This document shows, piece after piece, positions 16,900-26,314 of a stretch of 37,241 bases of DNA. The notes beneath the pieces were generated by a model. It had not been told where the DNA came from. It did no database searches and saw only the letters and a program-made list of their open reading frames with translations. A program made the position numbers and the translations under genes. Within the stretch, counting starts at the first letter, position 1, and each line of letters opens with the position of its first letter. Source of the DNA: CAZOKH01 sp964580315. GTDB lineage: Bacteria > Chloroflexota > Anaerolineae > Anaerolineales > Anaerolineaceae. Location: NCBI GenBank assembly GCA_964580315.1, contig CAZOKH010000032.1, forward strand, positions 1 to 37,241, given 5' to 3'.

Positions 16900-16927
16900 A
16901 GCCGGACAGCTTATTTGCCATCCGGCT
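16900..16927 (-). repeat. Inverted repeat in the clpP-HAD spacer
   Basis: AGCCGGA and TCCGGCT are perfect complements separated by 14 bases in the 87-base gap after clpP. The hairpin could weaken read-through into the downstream HAD/rlmN genes. The T-run is poor, so a full terminator is unlikely. Confidence 0.35.
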
Positions 16928-16965
16928 GGTGATGAAAAGGTTAACTTATTCCTGCAACATCTGCC

Positions 16966-17583
16966 TTATTTCTTTTCTTCTGCCGAAGGCGGGGTGATCA
17001 ATTGATCCACCAGGCCATATTCAACAGCCTGTTCAGCGCTGAGGTAATAATCGCGCTCGGTGTCGGTCTCAATTTGTTGAGTGGTTTGACCGGTATGGAA
17101 CGCCATAATTTCATTCAGGCGGGCTTTCAGGCGCAAGATTTCTTTTGCCTGAATTTCAATGTCTGATGCCTGACCCTGTGCGCCACCCAGCGGTTGATGC
17201 ATATGGATGGTTGCGTGGGGGAGCGCGTATCGGTGTCCTTTGGTTCCGGCAGCTAGCAGAACGGTTCCAAAAGAAGCTGTCACACCAACCGCAACAGTGC
17301 TGATGGGGTTGGTAACCATTTGCATGGTGTCGTAGATTGCCAGACCGGCGTAAACCTGCCCACCGGGCGAGTTGATGTAAATCTGAATTTCCTTTTCAGG
17401 ATCTTCGCGATTCAGAAAAAGAAGCTGGGCAACGATCAGGTTGGAAACCTGGTCGTTAATCGGCGTCCCGAGGAATATGATCCGCTCTTTTAGTAAGAGC
17501 GAATAAATGTCGTAGGCACGTTCTCCTCTGCCCGAGGATTCGATGACCATTGGAATTACAGCTTGCGGATTGATGAGCGACAT
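16966..17583 (-). CDS. clpP: ATP-dependent Clp protease proteolytic subunit
   Basis: This 205-residue serine protease forms tetradecameric barrels with AAA+ unfoldases such as ClpX. The catalytic triad is visible: Ser in VTASFG, His in HMHQPLGG, and Asp in TERDYYLSA. The NSPGGQVYAGLAIYDTM segment is typical. The nucleophile context reads ASFG rather than the usual ASMG. The N-terminus includes the short MSLINPQAVIPMVIE propeptide-like stretch. It follows tig by 86 bases, matching the common tig-clpP order. No clpX is present in the window. Confidence 0.95.
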   Translation of the reverse strand: MSLINPQAVIPMVIESSGRGERAYDIYSLLLKERIIFLGTPINDQVSNLIVAQLLFLNREDPEKEIQIYINSPGGQVYAGLAIYDTMQMVTNPISTVAVGVTASFGTVLLAAGTKGHRYALPHATIHMHQPLGGAQGQASDIEIQAKEILRLKARLNEIMAFHTGQTTQQIETDTERDYYLSAEQAVEYGLVDQLITPPSAEEKK

Positions 17584-17669
17584 AATTGGCTCCTTAATTC
17601 ATTCAGACTGGTGGAGAGTACTTATACTGCTACTCTGGACGCCTGATGAGGAAATAATCTTTCTTCTGA

Positions 17670-19037
17670 TTACTCGGCTTCGGTTTGGGCAGGTTCGCTT
17701 TCTGCTTTGCCGGTGCTGATGTCTTTGATGCGCTTGAGGATGCTCTGGTTGAGCATGTGCCAGGCGGTATCAACTGTAATGGAATTGGTGATATTCTGAA
17801 GGTTGCGTTTGTTGTTGAATTTTTTGAAGTCGGGGCGCTGGCGTAGAATTTCCAGCGTCTGTTTGACTGAATTATGTAATTCGGCTTCATCCAATTTTAT
17901 GTTTTCAGCTTTTCCAAGCTGATCCATTACCAGTGATCTTTCCAGGCGGCGTTTTGCGGCAGGACGAATTTCTGTATCGATAAATTGTGCTTTTTCCAGA
18001 TTGCGAATCTTGAGATAGGTATCCAAATCCATGCGTTGTTCGGCGAGATCGGCGTTGAATTTATCCAGAATGGATTTAATTTCTTCGTCAACCAACTGGG
18101 GAGGGTATTTAACCGTGGATTTTTCAACGATTTCATCAACAACTTCAGAGAGATATTTATCGTCGAATTCTTCTTTGTAGTTGGATTCAAGATCAGCGCG
18201 AACCGTGTTGCGCATAGCCTCAACCGATTCATAGTTGCCCATCATTTTGATGAATTTCTCATCCAGTTCAGGAAGTTTCAGGGATTTGACGCTTTGAACA
18301 GAAACCTGGTATTCCACAGTTTTACCAGAAAGATTTTTATAGGGGCTGTCATCTTCGTAAGTGTGAAGAAGGGTTTTCTCTTCACCCTCTGACAGGCCAA
18401 TTAATTGCTCGGCAAACCCAGGGAAAGGCCATCCGCCGCCAGAATGCGGGTCATTGTCACCAATGACAACCTGGGTTGCGCTGTCTTTGATAATCTGGGG
18501 ATCTTCACCTTCGGCGGGATCGGTCAAATTGCCGCTGATCTTGATGTAAACCAGGTCGCCATTTTCGGCGGGGCGATTCGCTGGCTCAGCCGTGGCAAAG
18601 CTCTTGCGCATATTGGTGATTACTTCTTCTACCTCATCGTCAGAAATTGGTTCGGGTGAATACTCTTTGCGAATGGACTGGTAATCGCCCAACTCGACAA
18701 CAGGAGTTAATGGGACCAGGAACTTGAATTTGGGCGGTTCAGTCGAAATAATATCTTCCAATTTGCCGGCGGCAGCGGGTTCAATTTCGGCGGCTGTCAA
18801 GACATCAGAATATTTCTCATCGACCATCAATTCAACAGCCTGTTGTTTAATTGTGTCATCACCATAGAGGCGCTCAATAACATCATAGGGAGCTTTTCCG
18901 GGGCGGAACCCGGGGACCTTTGCCTGTTTGGCAATCATGCGGGCAGCCCGCTTTTTGTATTGCTGCAATTCATCCTGCTCGAACTCAACAATGATTTCAG
19001 CCTGATGATCATCGCGGAGGGTCTTTTCAGTTTTCAA
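17670..19037 (-). CDS. tig: Trigger factor
   Basis: This ribosome-bound chaperone and prolyl isomerase has about 455 residues. The ribosome-docking signature GFRPGKAP appears in the N-terminal domain. A central FKBP-like domain (ENGDLVYIKISG to TVEYQVSVQSV) has a longer-than-usual loop. A helical C-terminal chaperone domain follows. The start is taken as the TTG at 19037 with AAGGA about eight bases upstream. The open frame continues further upstream, but that part is just the tRNA-Leu gene read as protein. It leads the tig-clpP pair. Confidence 0.93.
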   Translation of the reverse strand: MKTEKTLRDDHQAEIIVEFEQDELQQYKKRAARMIAKQAKVPGFRPGKAPYDVIERLYGDDTIKQQAVELMVDEKYSDVLTAAEIEPAAAGKLEDIISTEPPKFKFLVPLTPVVELGDYQSIRKEYSPEPISDDEVEEVITNMRKSFATAEPANRPAENGDLVYIKISGNLTDPAEGEDPQIIKDSATQVVIGDNDPHSGGGWPFPGFAEQLIGLSEGEEKTLLHTYEDDSPYKNLSGKTVEYQVSVQSVKSLKLPELDEKFIKMMGNYESVEAMRNTVRADLESNYKEEFDDKYLSEVVDEIVEKSTVKYPPQLVDEEIKSILDKFNADLAEQRMDLDTYLKIRNLEKAQFIDTEIRPAAKRRLERSLVMDQLGKAENIKLDEAELHNSVKQTLEILRQRPDFKKFNNKRNLQNITNSITVDTAWHMLNQSILKRIKDISTGKAESEPAQTEAE

Positions 19038-19081
19038 GGCGATTTTCCTTTTTTCTTTTGGATTAACAGAGAATAGACGAG

Positions 19082-19163
19082 TGGGGAAGGAGGGACTTGA
19101 ACCCTCACGCCTTGCGACACATGATCCTAAGTCATGCCTGTCTGCCAATTCCAGCACTTCCCC
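19082..19163 (-). tRNA. tRNA-Leu(UAG)
   Basis: On the minus strand, GGGGAAG and CTTCCCC form a perfect acceptor stem. The anticodon arm CATGA-CTTAGGA-TCATG gives anticodon TAG (reads CUA). A class II variable arm and the GAGGG-TTCAAGT-CCCTC T-arm follow, with discriminator A. It lies 44 bases before the tig start, so a shared transcript with processing is plausible. Confidence 0.94.
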
Positions 19164-19266
19164 GCGTGGATGAATTATAAGCGTAAGCGTAACAAGCGTC
19201 AATAATTCCCGTTTCCCTGGAATTTTCCTATCCAGACGGATACAAATTTTCAGGGGGAAACTGGGA

Positions 19267-19272
19267 TATAAT
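19267..19272 (+). promoter_or_regulatory. -10 box upstream of the 19318 gene
   Basis: A perfect TATAAT lies about 45 bases before the TTG start at 19318. No clear -35 is seen at the usual spacing. Confidence 0.45.
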
Positions 19273-19317
19273 GACCAACTTCACATTAATATCGATCTGG
19301 CAACGAAGGAGGAATGA

Positions 19318-19734
19318 TTGAGCCGTATCATCAACCCGGAAAGCGCTGGGAAAGAGCGCACACAATTATCGCGCGCCATCATTCTGGCATTAAGAGAATT
19401 AATGAAACAGACGCAGACTGATGAACATTCCAAAGATTTGGTGGCTTTTATCGCCGTTTCTCTGGAGCACATTTATAATACAGTGGAAGCATCGGTGGAA
19501 GCGTGGGAAAAGCGGGATTACTGGTTGAAAGCTGATCGTTTTCGCATGGAGTGGGAATGGTCGCGTGACATTGGCAATCGAATGAAGCAAGCCCTTTTGG
19601 ATGATAATTGGATTGAGGTTGCCAGGCTATCTGCGAAGACAGGGGAAAAGTTAATAAAGGTAAAGGTTCCTGTGCGTCACCGAATTGGAACGCCCTGGGT
19701 TGGGGCCTGGGATGAGTTAAATAAGATCCAATAA
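19318..19734 (+). CDS. Hypothetical protein, 138 residues
   Basis: The protein is largely helical and charged, with Trp-rich stretches (WEKRDYWLKADRFRMEWEWSRD) and no signal peptide, membrane helix or recognisable catalytic motif. The start is TTG with AAGGAGG five bases upstream. It lies 38 bases before the DUF364-type gene and is likely co-transcribed with it. I do not recognise a family. The intact frame and strong ribosome binding site support a real gene. Confidence 0.75.
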   Translation: MSRIINPESAGKERTQLSRAIILALRELMKQTQTDEHSKDLVAFIAVSLEHIYNTVEASVEAWEKRDYWLKADRFRMEWEWSRDIGNRMKQALLDDNWIEVARLSAKTGEKLIKVKVPVRHRIGTPWVGAWDELNKIQ

Positions 19735-19772
19735 TCAAACCACAACGAATCACAAAACACAGGAGAGTTGAC

Positions 19773-20513
19773 ATGGCATTACTGGATATCGTTACAAAAA
19801 ACTTGCCGGATGGGCGAGTGACACAGGTTTGCATTGGGCTGCATTGGACCGCTGTGGTAGTTGAGAACGATTCTGGAAGGGCTTGCGGCCTGGCAACCAC
19901 TTTATTACCGAATGGTGAGAATCACGGTTTTCCCGACGTGCCTGACGCCGGTGAACTGGCCAACAAATCTGCTCAAGAATTAATCAAAACATTTGGGAAA
20001 GTATCGGATGTCATGAACAGCGTGGCAATAGCAACAATCAACGCGGTTCTTCCCCAAACGCCATCTCTGTGGGTTGATGTTAATGCAGAAGAAGTTATTG
20101 AGAAAAATGGAAAAGGGAAAAAAGTTGTCATCGTTGGAAGTTTTCCTTTTGTTGACCGCCTTCGCGAAAATGTTGGTGAATTGGTGATTGTTGAAAAAAG
20201 GCCCAAACCGGGTGAAATTCCAACTGAACGTGCGCCAGAAGTCATTCCGTCGGCTGATGTGGTTGCCATAACCGGTATGACCTTAATTAACCAGACCTTT
20301 GAGTCGTTATTTAATTTGTGTTCACCCAGTGCGACCGTGCTGGTACTGGGGCCGAGTACTCCACTTTACCCGGAGCTTTTTAACCGTGGGATTCATTTAC
20401 TTTCCGGGTCCATTGTGACAGATATTGATTCGGTAGTAAAAGCTGCCGGTCAGGGTGCCAATTTCCGCCAACTGCACAAAATTGGCGTCCGCCTGGTTAC
20501 CATGTCTGCCTGA
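19773..20513 (+). CDS. DUF4213/DUF364-type Rossmann-like protein
   Basis: This 246-residue protein has an N-terminal region like DUF4213 (QVCIGLHWTAVVVE, GLATTL) and a Rossmann-like C-terminal region like DUF364 (KVVIVGSFPF, ADVVAITGMTLINQTFE, VLVLGPSTPL). This combination has been called a putative heavy-metal chelation domain. AGGAGAG precedes the ATG. Neighbouring genes do not reveal a metal. Related proteins sometimes stand near metal transport or cofactor genes, but none are visible here. The role is unknown. Confidence 0.82.
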   Translation: MALLDIVTKNLPDGRVTQVCIGLHWTAVVVENDSGRACGLATTLLPNGENHGFPDVPDAGELANKSAQELIKTFGKVSDVMNSVAIATINAVLPQTPSLWVDVNAEEVIEKNGKGKKVVIVGSFPFVDRLRENVGELVIVEKRPKPGEIPTERAPEVIPSADVVAITGMTLINQTFESLFNLCSPSATVLVLGPSTPLYPELFNRGIHLLSGSIVTDIDSVVKAAGQGANFRQLHKIGVRLVTMSA

Positions 20514-20536
20514 TAAATCATTCGCGCGAGAAATTT

Positions 20537-22672
20537 ATGCTTAACATTGTCGAAAAAATTGCATCAGAAATAAAGGTTAAGAATTCGCAGGTTGAAGCCA
20601 CCGTTCAACTTTTAGACGACGGTAATACGATTCCATTCATTTCCCGTTACCGAAAAGAAGCTACCGGAACCCTGGATGAGGAACAAATCCGCCAGATATC
20701 CATTTTGCTAGAAAAGCTGCGGGCATTGGAAGAACGCCGCCAGACTGTTTTGGCGGTGATTGCCGGGCAGGAAAAACTGACGCCCGAGTTGGAACAGAAA
20801 ATTTTAGAGGCTTCCACTCTCACAGAATTGGAAGACCTTTACCAACCTTATAAACCCAAACGGCGTACCCGCGCCAGCGTGGCTAAAGAAAAGGGTTTGC
20901 AAGAGTTGGCTGACCTGATTTTAAAACAACCCATTACCAATAAGACACTGGAAGATTTGGCGGCGCCATTTTTAAATGAATCGGTGCCCAGTGTGGATGA
21001 GGCTTACGCAGGCGCGCGCGATATTGTGGCAGAAGTGGTAAGTGACCATGCTGAAGTGCGGCAGGCAACGCGCCAGCGCGCACTTCAATTTGGTGCTCTC
21101 AAATGCGAAATGGTTGAAGATGCAAAGGATGAGCGAAAGGTGTACCAGCAGTATTATGCGTTTGAATCGCTGGTGAGCCGCATTCGACCATACCAGGTGC
21201 TTGCCATTAATCGCGGGGAAAAAGAAAAGGTATTGAGAATTGCTGTTGAAATTGCTGAACGTGACTGGCAGCTTGCAATTGGAAGCAATTTCCGCATGGA
21301 CCAACGTTCTGTTATGTATCCCCAACTGATTGCTGCCATTGAAGACGGGGTTAAGCGGCTGCTCATTCCTGCCATCGAACGAGATGTGCGTAGTGAGTTG
21401 ACCGAGAAGGCAGAAGCCCATGCCATCCAGGTTTTTGCTGAAAATTTGCGCGGCCTATTGAACCAGCCTCCGTTAACCGGTTATGTGGTGATCGGATTGG
21501 ATCCGGGTTTTCGCACCGGCTGCAAAACCGCCGTGGTTGACGCCACCGGAAAAGTGCTGGCTACGGATACCATCTATCCGCATGAACCGCAGAAACATTG
21601 GAACCAGGCGATTGAGAAAATTAACCATTTAATTGATCATTATCACGCCCGTTTAATTTCTATTGGGAATGGAACGGCATCACGTGAAACCGAAAGACTG
21701 GCTGCTGAAATCATCATGAACCGTCCCGACGTGCATTACATCATCACTAACGAGGCTGGAGCAAGTGTTTACAGCGCCAGCAGCCTGGCAAGAGCTGAAA
21801 TGCCGGACCTGGATGTGAGTTTGCGCGGTGCGGTTTCCATTGCTCGAAGGGTTCAAGATCCGCTGGCTGAACTGGTAAAAATTGATCCCAAATCGATTGG
21901 CGTGGGATTGTACCAGCATGACGTCAACCAGGCGGCGCTGGCAGATGCTTTGAATGCCGTGGTGGAGAGTGTTGTGAACCAGGTGGGTGTGGATGTCAAC
22001 ACAGCCTCACCGGCGTTGCTGCAATATGTGGCGGGCATTGGCCCAAAAATCGCCGAGAGAATTGTGCAATATCGCAATGAACATGGACCATTCAAAAACC
22101 GTGATGTGATTATGGAAGTAAATGGTCTTGGAAAAAAAGCATTCGAACAGGCCGCCGGCTTTTTACGCATTCGCAATGGCGATGAGTCGTTGGACGCAAG
22201 CGCCATCCATCCAGAAAGTTACCCGATTGCGCGGGCAGTGTTGCAGAAAGCCGGCGCAAGCTCGGATTCAACCAACGAGGAAAAACAAAGCACCCTGAAA
22301 AAATTGATGTCAAAAAAACCTGTGTCAGCGCTAGCTGTTGAATTGGGCTGCGGTACACCGACATTAAATGATATTTTTGAGCAATTAATGCGCCCCGGCA
22401 GAGATCCACGCGAAGATTTGCCAGCGCCAATTTTGCGGAGTGATGTTGTTTCCATGGAAAGTCTCACACCTGGAATGCGTCTTAACGGCACTGTGCGCAA
22501 TGTGGTAGATTTTGGGGCATTTGTGGACATTGGTGTAAAACAGGATGGATTGCTGCACCGCAGCCAGATTCCCAGGGGAACCCAACTGGGTGTTGGCGAT
22601 ATAATTCAGGTTGCCATTTTGAATGTAGAGACCGATCGTGGAAGAATTTCCTTAACCTGGGCAGAATCCTGA
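20537..22672 (+). CDS. tex: Tex-family RNA-binding transcription accessory protein
   Basis: This 711-residue protein has the Tex architecture: an N-terminal helical region with TIPFISRYRKEATGTLDEEQ, a YqgF/RNase H-like domain (VVIGLDPGFRTGCKTAVVD), a helix-hairpin-helix region (VGVDVNTASPALLQYVAGIGPKIAERIVQYR), and a C-terminal S1 domain (GMRLNGTVRNVVDFGAFVDIGVKQDGLLH). Tex binds nucleic acid and influences transcription and gene expression. The length is somewhat short of the roughly 770 residues of E. coli YhgF/Tex. The gene starts 23 bases after the DUF364-type gene and may share its transcript. Confidence 0.95.
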   Translation: MLNIVEKIASEIKVKNSQVEATVQLLDDGNTIPFISRYRKEATGTLDEEQIRQISILLEKLRALEERRQTVLAVIAGQEKLTPELEQKILEASTLTELEDLYQPYKPKRRTRASVAKEKGLQELADLILKQPITNKTLEDLAAPFLNESVPSVDEAYAGARDIVAEVVSDHAEVRQATRQRALQFGALKCEMVEDAKDERKVYQQYYAFESLVSRIRPYQVLAINRGEKEKVLRIAVEIAERDWQLAIGSNFRMDQRSVMYPQLIAAIEDGVKRLLIPAIERDVRSELTEKAEAHAIQVFAENLRGLLNQPPLTGYVVIGLDPGFRTGCKTAVVDATGKVLATDTIYPHEPQKHWNQAIEKINHLIDHYHARLISIGNGTASRETERLAAEIIMNRPDVHYIITNEAGASVYSASSLARAEMPDLDVSLRGAVSIARRVQDPLAELVKIDPKSIGVGLYQHDVNQAALADALNAVVESVVNQVGVDVNTASPALLQYVAGIGPKIAERIVQYRNEHGPFKNRDVIMEVNGLGKKAFEQAAGFLRIRNGDESLDASAIHPESYPIARAVLQKAGASSDSTNEEKQSTLKKLMSKKPVSALAVELGCGTPTLNDIFEQLMRPGRDPREDLPAPILRSDVVSMESLTPGMRLNGTVRNVVDFGAFVDIGVKQDGLLHRSQIPRGTQLGVGDIIQVAILNVETDRGRISLTWAES

Positions 22673-22711
22673 TCGGCTCATACTCGAAATAAAAAAAAAC
22701 GGAGTAACGAT

Positions 22712-24472
22712 ATGGCGGTGGAGGTTTCATCCACTGAATTTACCATTCCGCTTCCCTATTCGACTGATCGACGCGGGGCAGTTCGGTGGGTTGTTTCTCA
22801 TTTGATTCATCAGTGGCAGGCGGTTCTGCTGGGATTGTTTGCGGCACTGGGAAACGCCCTGCTATATGCCGTCACCCCCATTTTGCTTGGCGAAGCATTT
22901 AATGCATTAATTGCCCAACCGCCCAAAGTTGACCGGTTGTTGCAAACGGCATTGATCATTGCGGGCACGCAATTGCTGCGCGGGATTTTGCACCTGGGAA
23001 GAAATGTTGGATTTGAATTAGCCGCTCAACGGGTTGAACGCGACATTCGAAATGAGCTCTATGTGAGCCTGCTGGGGAAAAGCATGACTTTTCATAGTTT
23101 GCAACCAGTGGGTGACACCATGGCGCGCGCCACGAATGATGTGCGCGAAATTAACTACCTTTTCAGCCCCGGGTTGAACCTGGTTTCGGGCTCCCTTTAT
23201 TTTTTATTTGTGCCGGTATTTCTGGCACCGCGATATGCACCGGAATTAATGCTGACACCAGCCCTGTTTGCAGTATTTTATGGGCTGGCGCTGTGGCGTT
23301 ATTTGGGTGAATTGCGCCCCATCACCGATAGAGTGCGTGTGGCATTTGGGAGGCTGAACACCCGCCTTTCGGAATCGCTGGATGGTATTGAAATTGTGAA
23401 AGGGGCGGCGCAGGAGAAAGGTGAAATTTCTCTTTTTGGAACAAATGCTGTGCAATATAAAAATGAAATTGTTTCAGAAGGAGATGTCGAAGCCCGATTT
23501 TTCCCATTGTTGGTTTTTTATGTGTCGCTGGGGGCAGGATTGTTCCATGCATTGCTATTGTTCCAGAGTGGGCGAATCACCATTGGGGACGTGGTGGCTT
23601 ATTACGGGCTGCTTTTAATGCTGGATTTTCCAACATTTGTTTCGAGATTTGCTTATTCACAAATCTCGCTGGGATTGGCCGGAGCCCGAAGAATCCTGGA
23701 ATTGTTGAACCGGGAAGACAACCTGGATCAAAATATTAAGGGATATGCCGCTGAAATGCACGGGGATGTTGAATTTCGAGATGTGTCTTTTGCCTATGGC
23801 GATACAGCTGTGCTTGAGAATATTTCGTTTAAGACGAAACCAGGCCAGATGGTGGCTATTGTGGGGCAAACCGGCTCCGGAAAAACATCACTGATTAAAC
23901 TGATCAACCGGATATATGACGTCACTTCTGGCAGTGTGCTGGTGGATGGCGTGGATGTGCGCACCTGGAACCTGGAAGCCCTGCGGAAAAACATTTCCAT
24001 TATCGAACAGGATATTTTCCTTTTTGGGAAGACCATCGCAGAGAACATCGCTTTTGGGAAAGAAAATGTGCGCCAGGAAGAAATTGAAGAAGCTGCCAGG
24101 GCTGCACAGGCGCATGATTTTATTCTCACTTTCCAGGATGGTTATCAAACCATTGTGGGAGAGCGTGGTATGACCCTTTCGGGAGGACAACGGCAGCGCA
24201 TTGCGCTGGCCAGGGCTTTTCTGACCGATCCCAAGATACTGGTGCTGGATGATTCAACCAGCGCAATTGACAGCGCAACGGAAGACAAGATTCAACGCGC
24301 CATTCATCGGGCGGCGCAAGGCCGCACAACATTCATCATCACGCACCGTCTTTCGCAAATTCGCTGGGCAGACATCATCCTGGTGCTGCGCAAAGGAAAG
24401 CTGGTTGCGGTTGGCTCGCACAATGAACTGATGAAATCTTCTCAAATCTATCGCCGAATTTTTAGCGAATAA
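22712..24472 (+). CDS. ABC exporter half-transporter (Asp at the catalytic Glu position)
   Basis: This 586-residue protein has an N-terminal six-helix exporter domain (about 30-320) and a C-terminal nucleotide-binding domain. Walker A is GQTGSGKTS, the signature is a canonical LSGGQ, and Walker B reads ILVLDDSTS, so the catalytic Glu is replaced by Asp. The H-loop is ITHRLS. Its partner 28 bases downstream has the reverse pattern. This suggests a heterodimer of the TM287/288 or BmrCD type, with one competent and one degenerate ATP site. GGAG precedes the ATG. The cargo (drug, lipid or peptide) is not indicated. Confidence 0.92.
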   Translation: MAVEVSSTEFTIPLPYSTDRRGAVRWVVSHLIHQWQAVLLGLFAALGNALLYAVTPILLGEAFNALIAQPPKVDRLLQTALIIAGTQLLRGILHLGRNVGFELAAQRVERDIRNELYVSLLGKSMTFHSLQPVGDTMARATNDVREINYLFSPGLNLVSGSLYFLFVPVFLAPRYAPELMLTPALFAVFYGLALWRYLGELRPITDRVRVAFGRLNTRLSESLDGIEIVKGAAQEKGEISLFGTNAVQYKNEIVSEGDVEARFFPLLVFYVSLGAGLFHALLLFQSGRITIGDVVAYYGLLLMLDFPTFVSRFAYSQISLGLAGARRILELLNREDNLDQNIKGYAAEMHGDVEFRDVSFAYGDTAVLENISFKTKPGQMVAIVGQTGSGKTSLIKLINRIYDVTSGSVLVDGVDVRTWNLEALRKNISIIEQDIFLFGKTIAENIAFGKENVRQEEIEEAARAAQAHDFILTFQDGYQTIVGERGMTLSGGQRQRIALARAFLTDPKILVLDDSTSAIDSATEDKIQRAIHRAAQGRTTFIITHRLSQIRWADIILVLRKGKLVAVGSHNELMKSSQIYRRIFSE

Positions 24473-24500
24473 TTATTGCTTGAAAATGTGAGTGATCTTT

Positions 24501-26312
24501 ATGGGGTTCTTTTCTGACCTGGATGCGGAAAAATACGATCGAACTTATTCTGACCGCGACCTGCTCAAGCGGATCAAGAAGTATATAACACCGCATTCCA
24601 GGTTTTTTGTGGTTATTGCCGGCCTGGTGTTGTTTATTTCTGCCAGCGGTGCATTACAGCCAGTCCTGGTTTCGAGGGGATTGGATCGTTTTACGGCTGC
24701 GACTGACCCTGAGTGGTTGTTCGCATTGTCTGGGATTATCTTGGCGCTGGGGGTTACCCGCTGGATTGCCAACTGGGGATTACAGCGCATCAGTATTCGA
24801 ATTGTGTCGGACCTGGTGCTGAATCTTGCCACTGACGGTTTTAAAGCCGCCACAGAAAATGATCTTTCTTTCTTTGATGAGCTGTCATCAGGAAAGATTG
24901 TGTCGCGAATAACCACCGATACCCGCGATTTTGGCCAGTTGATCATTCTGACCATTGATTTGATTTCACAGATTGTTGAGGCGGTCATTGTTGGCTACAT
25001 CTTGATCCGCACAGAATGGCGACTATCTTTATTGGTGCTGATGATCTTGCCGGTTGTTTTTATTCTTTCGATTGCCTATCGGGGACTGGCGCGCCGGGTG
25101 ACGCGCACCGGCATGCGTGCCATGGCAGAGGTAAATGCCACCATAAAAGAAACGATCAGCGGCATTTCTGTAGCCAAAAATTTTCGCCAGGAAAAATCCA
25201 TTTACCAGGCATTTTCCGGGGCGAATTGGCAATCTTACCAGTTGAATTTCAAGCGCGGTTTTGTCATGGCGCTGGTTTTCCCGGGGTTGAATGTGATTGG
25301 CGGCCTGGCATCTGCTTTGCTGGTATATTTTGGTGGGCAAAGTGTGGTGGATGGCATTGTAACCGTAGGAAATTGGTATTTGTTTATGCTGAGCCTGGAT
25401 GTCTTTCTATACCCGGTTTTGAGTATTTCCTCGTTCATAACCCAGGTGCAAACCGGGCTGGCGGCGGCTGAGCGCGTGTTTGCTTTAATCGACGCTGACC
25501 CCACAGTTCGGCAGCTTGACACACGCAAGGTTACGGAAATTCACGGCGATATCCTATTCAACAACGTGAATTTTGCCTATAAAGCAAATGAAGAGGTTAT
25601 CCGTGACTTCAATCTGCACATCCAGCCCGGAGAGACCATTGCCCTGGTGGGGCATACCGGCGCAGGGAAATCATCCATTGCCAAACTGATTGCGCGGTTC
25701 TATGAATTCCAGTCAGGTGGAATATTCATTGACGGGGAAGATATTCGCACGTTTGATTTAACATCTTACCGGCAGCGGCTAGGCATTGTTTCGCAGGTAC
25801 CTTTCCTGTTTTCCGGTACGGTTGCTGAAAATATTCGATATGCCTGCCCGGAAACCAGCAATGATGAAATTCAAAAAATGGCAAACCGGATTGGCAACGG
25901 AGAATGGTTGGAGACTTTACCCAGTGGAATCCATACCCAGGTGGGTGAAAGGGGAAACCTTTTATCCATGGGGCAGCGCCAACTGGTTTCTTTGATGCGG
26001 GTGCTGGTGCAAAAACCATCCATCTTTATTTTGGATGAAGCCACTGCCAGCATTGATCCTTTTACTGAATGGCAGATTCAACAGGCATTGAACCTGATCC
26101 TGGAATGTTCCACCAGCATTTTGATTGCACACCGGCTTTCAACGGTTAAATCAGCCAACCGCATAATTGTGATGCAAGACGGCGGCATCATTGAGGAGGG
26201 TAACCACAATCAATTGCTGGAAAAAGGCGGACATTACGCCGAACTGTATAACACGTATTTCCGGCATCAAAGCATCAGTTATGCCGAGAACGTGCATAAG
26301 CTGTTGGAATGA
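24501..26312 (+). CDS. ABC exporter half-transporter (degenerate signature motif)
   Basis: This protein of about 603 residues has a six-helix exporter domain followed by a nucleotide-binding domain. Walker A is GHTGAGKSS, Walker B with catalytic Glu is FILDEATAS, and the H-loop is IAHRLS. The signature reads LSMGQ instead of LSGGQ. Together with the preceding subunit, the competent site would combine this protein's Walker motifs with the LSGGQ of the partner. The ATG at 24501 is used; an in-frame GTG at 24492 has no better ribosome binding site. The gene ends two bases before the stop of the convergent glycosyltransferase-like gene. Confidence 0.92.
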   Translation: MGFFSDLDAEKYDRTYSDRDLLKRIKKYITPHSRFFVVIAGLVLFISASGALQPVLVSRGLDRFTAATDPEWLFALSGIILALGVTRWIANWGLQRISIRIVSDLVLNLATDGFKAATENDLSFFDELSSGKIVSRITTDTRDFGQLIILTIDLISQIVEAVIVGYILIRTEWRLSLLVLMILPVVFILSIAYRGLARRVTRTGMRAMAEVNATIKETISGISVAKNFRQEKSIYQAFSGANWQSYQLNFKRGFVMALVFPGLNVIGGLASALLVYFGGQSVVDGIVTVGNWYLFMLSLDVFLYPVLSISSFITQVQTGLAAAERVFALIDADPTVRQLDTRKVTEIHGDILFNNVNFAYKANEEVIRDFNLHIQPGETIALVGHTGAGKSSIAKLIARFYEFQSGGIFIDGEDIRTFDLTSYRQRLGIVSQVPFLFSGTVAENIRYACPETSNDEIQKMANRIGNGEWLETLPSGIHTQVGERGNLLSMGQRQLVSLMRVLVQKPSIFILDEATASIDPFTEWQIQQALNLILECSTSILIAHRLSTVKSANRIIVMQDGGIIEEGNHNQLLEKGGHYAELYNTYFRHQSISYAENVHKLLE

Positions 26313-26314
26313 GA

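Noticed and set aside
19038..19202. N-terminal extension of tig (55 extra codons)
   Set aside because: It translates the tRNA-Leu gene and has no trigger-factor homology. The TTG at 19037 has a suitable ribosome binding site.
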